From the NCBI GenBank assembly GCA_001692895.1, contig KV748180.1:4493805-4557804 (forward strand): 64,000 nucleotides of DNA. Reading direction: 5' to 3'. Position 1 is the stretch's first letter. Every line of letters begins with the position of its first letter. The notes below the pieces were generated by a model that saw nothing but the letters and a program-made list of their open reading frames with translations, ran no database searches and was not told the origin of the DNA. This document shows positions 57,900 through 64,000 of this stretch, piece after piece. Made by a program: the position numbers and the translations under genes. Source of the stretch: Cenococcum geophilum 1.58. Taxonomy: Eukaryota > Ascomycota > Dothideomycetes > Gloniales > Gloniaceae.

Positions 57900-60800
57900 A
57901 TATATATATAGGGAGAAAACTCTATTTAAGAAAACCCCGTAATCTATCTCCCCGCCTTTTAGGACTCGCCTATAAGGCGCCTGCGAGTCACCTATAGTGC
58001 TTTTACTACCTTACTTTTTAACCTCCTTAGGAACCACTGCTGCCGTAATAAGCCTATAGACGCGCTAGTATCGCAAACTTTACTCTACTACTATAGAGTT
58101 ATCAGGGGGTGCCCGTTACTCGCCCCCCCGCCCTTTATTACTATTTCCTTTATAACCTAGAACTAGTTTAGTATATTTTAGCTAATAAGCCACTAGGTAA
58201 CCGCCTTAAGGCCTTTTTAGATCGATAGTAGTGTATTATAGTTCTCTGTGCCAGCTACTAAGAGTATTACTTCTTAGTTAGTGCGTAAGGGGTATAACAG
58301 TATTACGTATTTTAGTGTCTATCTTAGCCAGCTACATTCGCATCTCGGGCTACCTACTAAGACACCCACCTAGTAGAGCCAGTCTTTTGGTCCTATTATT
58401 TCTATTCTTAAGAGTGTTGCTATTATATTTTCTACCTTTATTAGGCCTTCTTGGAGCCCTAAAGTATTTACCCCCTATAGCGTTATCCATGCTACAGCCT
58501 AGGTTCTTCTTACCTTAGTTAGCCTCTATACCTCTCTAGCGTTGGTCTAACTAGTATTATATTACGGTAGATAGTTTCCTAGCATTCTTTTGTGCTTTAC
58601 TTTAGCTCCTTTCTCTCTCTTACTATTATCTTTACTAGCCTCTTACGCGTCTCCCTTCCTCCTTTATATAGGCCTGGGCCCTAAAGCAGCACTATTCTTC
58701 TTCTACTTTTTCTACCTATTTCTCTAATATATCTTCCCTACTTTAGGGTTATTAGTTTATTCTCCTATAGGGCGCCCTAAGGTCCCTCTATAGTTTATTT
58801 AGGCGTGTCTTAATATACTTTATAACATTAGAGTTGCATTTATTTTACGCCCTTTATATTATAGCGGCTTTAATATATAGTTATAGAGGGGGAATATTAG
58901 CTTCCTTCTTAAGCAGTACTGTGGCCATTCGCTTATATCCGCCTATTATACTCTAAAGGTAGGCTATTTAGACCTTTTAGAGTGGTTTAAGGAGCAACTT
59001 AAGAGGGCCTTTTTTAAATTCTCTAATGGCCCAAATACTGGACCTATACGTTATGGTTAGCCGGACAACTACTATATATAATAGGCGTAACCTCTAAAAG
59101 CATAGACCCTATATAGAATTAACAATCCTAAATAATGCGATATACTATGCTTAGCCCTTACGGGCCGCTTATATCGCATATGCACTCTACTAGAGCTTAC
59201 TGTCTACCTATACTCCTAATACCTTTAGGCCCTAAACTGGTTAACCCCTAAAGCCTTAGATGCGAATTATATGCTAGAGATCTATAGATTAGTTGCGTTT
59301 TCTTATAAAATAGATTAGCTAGTATTTCTCTGGTAAGAATTGGACTTTATATCGTCTTGCCTATTCTATATAGGTATTATAAGCTTTCTTTAGTATTCTG
59401 CAATTCTCTGCAGCTGTTGGCCCGTATATAATTAAGTTTATATTATTAATAAAGCCTATCCCCTAGGTCGCCCCCTTCTTAAAGGAGTTAAGTAGGTTGC
59501 TTATAAAGAATAGGAAGAGTATAGGCGAGAGGGGTAATCCTTATGGTATTCCTATTGCAACTGCNATAGGGGGGCTCTGGTATCCGCTAAAGACTAATAA
59601 TATTTCTTTCTAACCTATAAACCCTTAAACAAATTGTATAATCCATTCTGGGAAGCCTTTTACCCTAAAGATATATAGGAGACGCTTATGGGGTACGTTG
59701 TTATAAGCGCCACTAATATTTAGGCTAAGCATTAATACTATAAAGTCCCTTCGCATCGCCCATATAGATTTAATGGTGGCAGTAAGTAGCGTAAGTGCTA
59801 ATAGTAATAAGCGGTTCTTTCTTGCCCCTATTTGGCTCTATAGTAATAGGGCGTGTTTCTTAGCTATATCTACTATATAGTCCGCTATTATCTTTTCTAA
59901 GATCTTACTAAGGGTGTTTTCTAGGGAAATAGGGCGGTAGCTTCCTAGGATTAAGTAATCTGGTTTACCTTCTTTTTATAGGATAACCGTTATTATAGAT
60001 CTTCCGAGTTGCGGGTAATAGCCTATAGCAAAGTATACTCTGGCTATATCTGTAAGCTAGGGTGCTATAAGTGGTCCATAGGTCTTTAAGGCCTTATTTA
60101 GAATCCTATCTAGTTCTAGTACTATATTATTTAAAAGGCGGCTAATAGTTTTGGCCATTTCCTCTATTATTATGTCGCTATCGACCCATAGGCGAGTTAC
60201 CAGTGTTTTACCTGTAATGTCACTAAGGTCTACTAAAGCCGGTTAGGGGAAGATCCTTTTTATAATGATCTTTACCTTCTTATTATTGTTATTAGTGGCC
60301 TATAATTCCCCTACTCTTTATAGGGGTAGTAGGTATAGGTCTTCTACTAGTCGCCCTGCCTTTTTCTTTACCTATTTTACTATAGCCTACAGGCCCTTAT
60401 TATAGAGGAGGCTCGGGTTAAAAGTATACTTATTTATAAACTGTCTCTAGTTATTCCTTACTTCTTTTTTTAGGGTAATCTTTAACTAGTTTCTTATGTT
60501 TTTATATTATTTCTTATCTTTAGGATTATAGCTACTTATATATTTCCTTCTTGCTTATTATTAGCTAGCTATAAGAACCGCGTATTATACAGACCATGCG
60601 TATCGCGTATAGGGGCCCGGTCTTAAGACCTGGTAGTGCTCTTTTAGCCTATTTTTAATTGCTGCTTAGATCCTTTTTAGTCTTTAGTTAATTTCCTTAG
60701 GGGTAGCTAATAAGCCTCGCTCGTTTGGTATCGGGTGGATTTTTTTTAGGTTTTAGAGTTATTGTTTAACTATATTAAGGAAACTATCTGCCTTAAGCAT

Positions 60801-61480
60801 CCTTATTACATATCTTTTGCTATTTAGTTACGCCTTAATATCCAAATCTAGCTATATCTGGGTGGGGATATAGTCTAAGGTAAGTGCCTATTTTTCTTTA
60901 GGGCTGCACCTTTTAAGTCTCTAGTATAGGCCTTTATCTATAAATATAAGGTTAATTATACTTCTAGCGGATCCTTATTGCCATATAATTGCTTTAAAGG
61001 GGGTGGCTAGCTTAAGGCCTAAGGTATCTATAGCTTTTAGTAGGCACTCTGCCTATCATTTAGCAGCAATATAGATACCCCCCTACTGCGGGTAGTGGAG
61101 GTTTATATCTCCTAATAGGATAGACTTTATACCTTTAGTTTTAAGTAAGCTTATTACTAATATAATATTCTCTATTTATAGGACCCCTTTAACCCTAGGG
61201 TTATATACATTAATAATTTATACCGGTCCCCTATATATCTGCATTATTATAACTATAATATCTAGATTAACTGTCTGCTATAACTATAAGGATAGGCTAA
61301 TAGTCTTGCTAATTATAAAGCACACGCGTGTGGCTGCTTTTGGTTTATATAGGAGCTAGAATCCTTAGGGGCAGTATATTAATTATATATAGGTATTATA
61401 GTATGGCTCTTGTATAGTAAGGATATAGTATTTCTCTAGGTTTAAACTGTTTAGTAAGGGCCTTATAAGACAGTGGTTTA
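57900..61480 (-). pseudogene. LINE-2 ORF2: AP-type endonuclease and reverse transcriptase
   Basis: The endonuclease shows ILLGDINLHYP then GGIYIAA near 61060-61135 (normal GDFNLHHPxWGG, the D and H of the active site). RT shows GIPxGLPLSPILFLFFISNLL near 59490-59580 and GFINNINLIIYGP (normal GFIDDVNLL) near 59410-59445, so both catalytic Asp are lost. The C-terminal region to 57900 should hold RNase H and is unreadable. The protein nicks target DNA and primes reverse transcription there. One N at 59565. Confidence 0.82.
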
Positions 61481-61495
61481 TATTACTATAGTTAT

Positions 61496-61688
61496 TGTAA
61501 CCGACTACCGGTGCTGCCGAGACAGCCTCAACGCCACCCTATATATTGATCGCAGATCAATATTGCTTGCAGATCACTGTTCCCATTTAGTCCTATTACC
61601 TACACCATTTTATATATATATTCCACTTGATACCTATAGATTTACAATCAAGTTGCTCGTTCAATTCCCACACACTGCAAAGCTTATA
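61496..61688. mobile_element. Copia-A solo LTR, 193 bp, perfect TSD
   Basis: TGTAACCGACTACCGGTGC...AAAGCTTATA with TSD GTTAT (61491-61495 and 61689-61693). It is only lightly mutated. The plus-strand open frame 61473-61709 covers it and is not a gene. Confidence 0.9.
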
Positions 61689-61709
61689 GTTATACTATAT
61701 AATGGATAG

Positions 61710-63500
61710 GTAGCGGACCCCTAGTAAGGGTCCTTCGCCTCTCTATTATTCCTTACTTCTTCTATTTCTACTTTCTCTAAAATATTTAGAACTTTTATCT
61801 CTTATATCTACACCTTAGTTACTACTTATTTTATATAGAGCTTTCCATTCCCGTGTCTTATATTCCTACTAGCGCTTCTATATCTAAATCTATTATCATC
61901 TTCGGTTCCTCCCCTATTCTTACTAGTTCGCTATATATTCTTTAAGAGTTGGCTATAAATATTATATTTGCCGCGTTAAGTCTAATTTTTAATTATCTTA
62001 GTTTTAAGCTTACTATAGCTATCTATAAGGGTCTTTTTATAGGGCGTCCGCTTCCTTATATCCCCTATAACCCTTATATCCCTATATAGTTTAGTAATAT
62101 CGCGCGGCGTTGCTTCTAGCTCGTTAAGGCTTAGGATGGCCGGCCTAGCCCCCTAGTATTAAAGGTAGGGAACGCTAGAAAGGTACCTGCGCCCCCCTAG
62201 CTTATTGCCTATTATTTCTATTTATATAACTTAGCGTACAGTTATTCCCGTAGCTGTTAAGCCCTTACCTTCCGTCTCCTATATTTAATACAGTCTTCTC
62301 TCTCTTACGCCTTATGTGTGCTTCGGTAGCAGTTTACGCATTTTATTTAGTCTTAATTTAAGTAGTATCTTGTATTATAGAGGCCTATATAGTAGCCGCA
62401 GCACACCTATACTGCGTATGTGAATTAGGTGTGTCCCTATTATATATAGCAATAGTATTATTCTAGGTGTAGTCTGTAGTTATAGAGCCTTATATTATAT
62501 ATAAGGCCGTTTATAATTATTCCTTTTTAGATAAGGAGTTTTTACATTTCTGGTATATATATGCTAATAATAAGGGAGCTATACGTTTGTTTAGTGTCTT
62601 CCTAGCGAGTCTCTAGCGACCTTTATATCCTCCTATTACTCTTATTATTTGCTTAGTTTATATTTTTCTATTAAAGCTATTAGATTTGGGTAATCCTAAG
62701 TCCTAATATAAGGCGTTCCATTTATCTTACTATCTCTTATATAATTACTATGTTATCTACCTAGCGTCCCTTTTCTACCCTAAGGCGTATAGAAACCGCT
62801 AGGACTTTAACTAAGTAGTCCCCACGGAGTACTTTTATACCAATACGTTCTCCTAGCCTATTCCCTACCCTTACGGCTCATTCCTTTACCTATTAGTCCT
62901 TTAGGGTAACTCTAATATCTCCGCTCCTAAGGTGTTAGACTATAATAGCGTTATAAACCTCTTTATAAATCTCTATAAGGACTTCTGTTTCTAATTATCC
63001 CCTAAGCCCCTTTACTTTTTCTATATTTAGTTATATTATAATTATATACCCAGTTATTATCTTAAGGGGGGTAAGGTCTCTATGCTATAGTAGTATAGCT
63101 ATAGCGGCCTAGGTGCGGTTCGCCAGTAAAAAAGGGTTTTATTTATTTTTAATTTTACTTAGCCGTTAGAGGATTTAGTTAAGGGTTTGCTAAAGGGGCG
63201 CCTAAGGTTTACTGGACTGGCGGAGCTATTCTACTAGCTGCGTTAGATCGTTATAGCTAACGGTTACTCCCCCGCAATTCTAGGTACTAGACGCGTTTAG
63301 TAGGCTTTATATTTTATTAAATGCCTTCTTAATAAGGGTATTTCCGCTTTATAGTGTGGTATTCGCCCGTCTTTATTGTGGAGGGCTATTGCTAGGCGTG
63401 GTTCTGGCGGTCGCACGCGAGTATAAACTACCGTCGTTTAACGTGTACCTCCCCTGCAATGCATGTATCTTAGGGGAATTCTCTAGGTGTTTTACAGGGT
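61710..63500 (-). pseudogene. LINE-2 ORF1 with zinc knuckles
   Basis: The Cys/His-rich end is near 62290-62420: a degraded C-x2-C-x4-H set (RCRCCGYY) and a second C-x2-C-x4-H motif (CVNCYRSTHKA). The N-terminal part is Arg/Pro-rich. Start codon not located. RIP-type stops. Confidence 0.65.
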
Positions 63501-63600
63501 TCTTTTAGTTGGTTTTAGTCTTTTTAGGCCGGGTGCAATAAGAGCTCTAGTTTTTGAAAGGAATAATGCCTCTCTTAAAATAATATTAGAGAGTAAAAGG

Positions 63601-63623
63601 ATATATATATATATATATATATA
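63601..63623. repeat. (AT)n microsatellite ending LINE-1 copy F
   Basis: About eleven AT units, directly before the right TSD of copy F; it takes the place of the usual 3' UTR and A-tail. Confidence 0.9.
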
Positions 63624-63878
63624 AAAAGGAGCTAGATAAGCTAGCTAAGAAAATAGCCAACTTATAGAGTATTATTAATTTAATAAAGCCCTCCCGTTGC
63701 CTCTTTAGTAAAGAGTATAAGTTATATAGCAAATATATACGCTAATTAAATCTTAACGCCCTAATTAAAAAGTTACTACCTAATATTAGCGGTACTACTT
63801 AACAGTATTTTAACCGGTGGATCGCCGCAGTTAAAAACCGATTTAAGGTTAATAACGCTAACTATAACTATAAGCAAA

Positions 63879-64000
63879 CCTTTACCGCACATGCAACCTT
63901 ACTAAAAGGTAGCGCCGTACCTCAAAACTTACGTATATCTATCTTTTTACTAAAAACACCGATTTTCCAACTTTTAAGACCAAATTCCTACTGCCTAGCG
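63879..64000 (+). mobile_element. LINE-1 copy G, 5' end (cut by window edge)
   Basis: Starts CTTTACCGCACATGCAACC and follows the LINE-1 5' UTR (compare 56040-56160 and the reverse complement of 7560-7690). It interrupts the Gypsy-E gag and is less mutated than the other copies. Confidence 0.78.

Larger units (their letters stand above)
57837..63571 (-). mobile_element. LINE-2: near full-length Tad1-like LINE, about 5.5 kb
   Basis: It is inserted in the 3' UTR of LINE-1 copy F with a 15-bp TSD CTCTTAAAATAATAT (57822-57836 and 63572-63586). The TAAT-rich left end is its tail. On the minus strand ORF1 (about 63500-61710) precedes ORF2 (about 61480-57900). A Copia-A solo LTR lies at 61496-61688. 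Confidence 0.85.
56033..63624 (+). mobile_element. LINE-1 copy F: ORF1-only LINE containing LINE-2
   Basis: Plus-strand LINE-1 with a 13-bp TSD AAAGGAGCTAGAT (56020-56032 and 63625-63637). The 5' end matches E1, E2 and G. ORF1 is followed directly by the 3' UTR (57784-57836), which resumes after LINE-2 at 63572 and ends early in an (AT)n tract at 63601-63623. Confidence 0.84.
36798..63877 (+). pseudogene. Gypsy-E gag, in three pieces (36798-37028, 56009-56032, 63638-63877)
   Basis: The probable start codon at 36798 reads ATA (from ATG by RIP), then PLKRKPTPKPNSNTL. Piece one ends LSKVTSVLSN at the Gypsy-D TSD. After removing Gypsy-D and one CTAAT the frame continues TANIKELD at 56009-56032. 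After removing LINE-1 copy F and one 13-bp TSD it continues KLAKKIANL at 63638, then YFNRWIAAVKNRFK, a capsid-like helix, before LINE-1 copy G cuts it at about 63878. All three pieces are in one frame, with stops only at former Gln or Trp codons. The lineage of Gypsy-E is inferred from this gag-like character; its pol is not in the window. Confidence 0.68.

Noticed and set aside
58315-58518. 67-codon plus-strand Leu-rich frame that could suggest a membrane protein
   Set aside because: Antisense to LINE-2 ORF2 C-terminal region; no start context, composition typical of RIP shadow frames.

Overview
The window is 64 kb of repeat-dominated DNA from a filamentous ascomycete (Pezizomycotina). I see no host gene, rRNA, tRNA or CRISPR array. 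Nearly everything is retrotransposon sequence carrying the signature of repeat-induced point mutation (RIP): reading frames of Ty3/Gypsy, Ty1/Copia and Tad1-like LINE proteins can still be followed, but Gln (CAA/CAG) and Trp (TGG) codons have become stops, catalytic Asp has become Asn, and TpA is everywhere. Such a long gene-free, AT-rich block fits an AT-isochore, a subtelomere or a centromere. Several clusters of N mark unresolved bases.

Family labels used below are mine. Gypsy-A has 187-bp LTRs; copies at 1-2403, 16935-19271 and 38247-44162. Gypsy-B has 165-183-bp LTRs with palindromes; copies at 2404-8577 and 16440-16934, plus the short derivative mini-B at 13061-15626. Gypsy-C has 425-bp LTRs; complete copy at 26553-34594 and a plus-strand fragment from 21334. 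Gypsy-D has 217-bp LTRs and spans 37029-56003 around nested insertions. Gypsy-E is the plus-strand outer element, with its leader and gag split across 26417-63877. LTR-X (34596-36640) is non-autonomous with 163-bp LTRs. Copia-A is at 19272-21333, with solo LTRs at 6197 and 61496. Copia-B is at 8761-16430. LINE-1 has copies at 5322, 21919, 44163, 46985, 49707, 56033 and 63879. LINE-2 is at 57837-63571.

The layout is a nest whose order can be read from target-site duplications (TSDs). In the left third, LINE-1 sits in Gypsy-B and a Copia-A solo LTR sits in that LINE-1. Mini-B and a 146-bp MITE sit in Copia-B. A Harbinger-type MITE sits in Gypsy-A, and a mariner-type MITE sits in Copia-A. In the centre, a Gypsy-C fragment carries a LINE-1, which itself carries a 1.9-kb minisatellite-rich inverted-repeat element. 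The same fragment was hit by Gypsy-E, whose LTR was hit by LTR-X, whose first bases were hit by a complete Gypsy-C. In the right half, the gag of Gypsy-E was hit by Gypsy-D (containing Gypsy-A and LINE-1 pieces), by a LINE-1 (containing LINE-2, containing a solo LTR) and by a further LINE-1 at the window end. Removing Gypsy-D and that LINE-1 at their TSDs puts the Gypsy-E gag back in one frame, which supports the reconstruction.

The observations I rate highest are: a LINE-1 subfamily that carries ORF1 and the LINE 3' UTR but no ORF2 (a half-LINE); a young chimaeric non-autonomous LTR element (mini-B) combining Gypsy-B ends with LTR-X interior; and two unassigned GC-richer islands built of hairpin or short-unit minisatellites (23333-25252 and 44291-45740).
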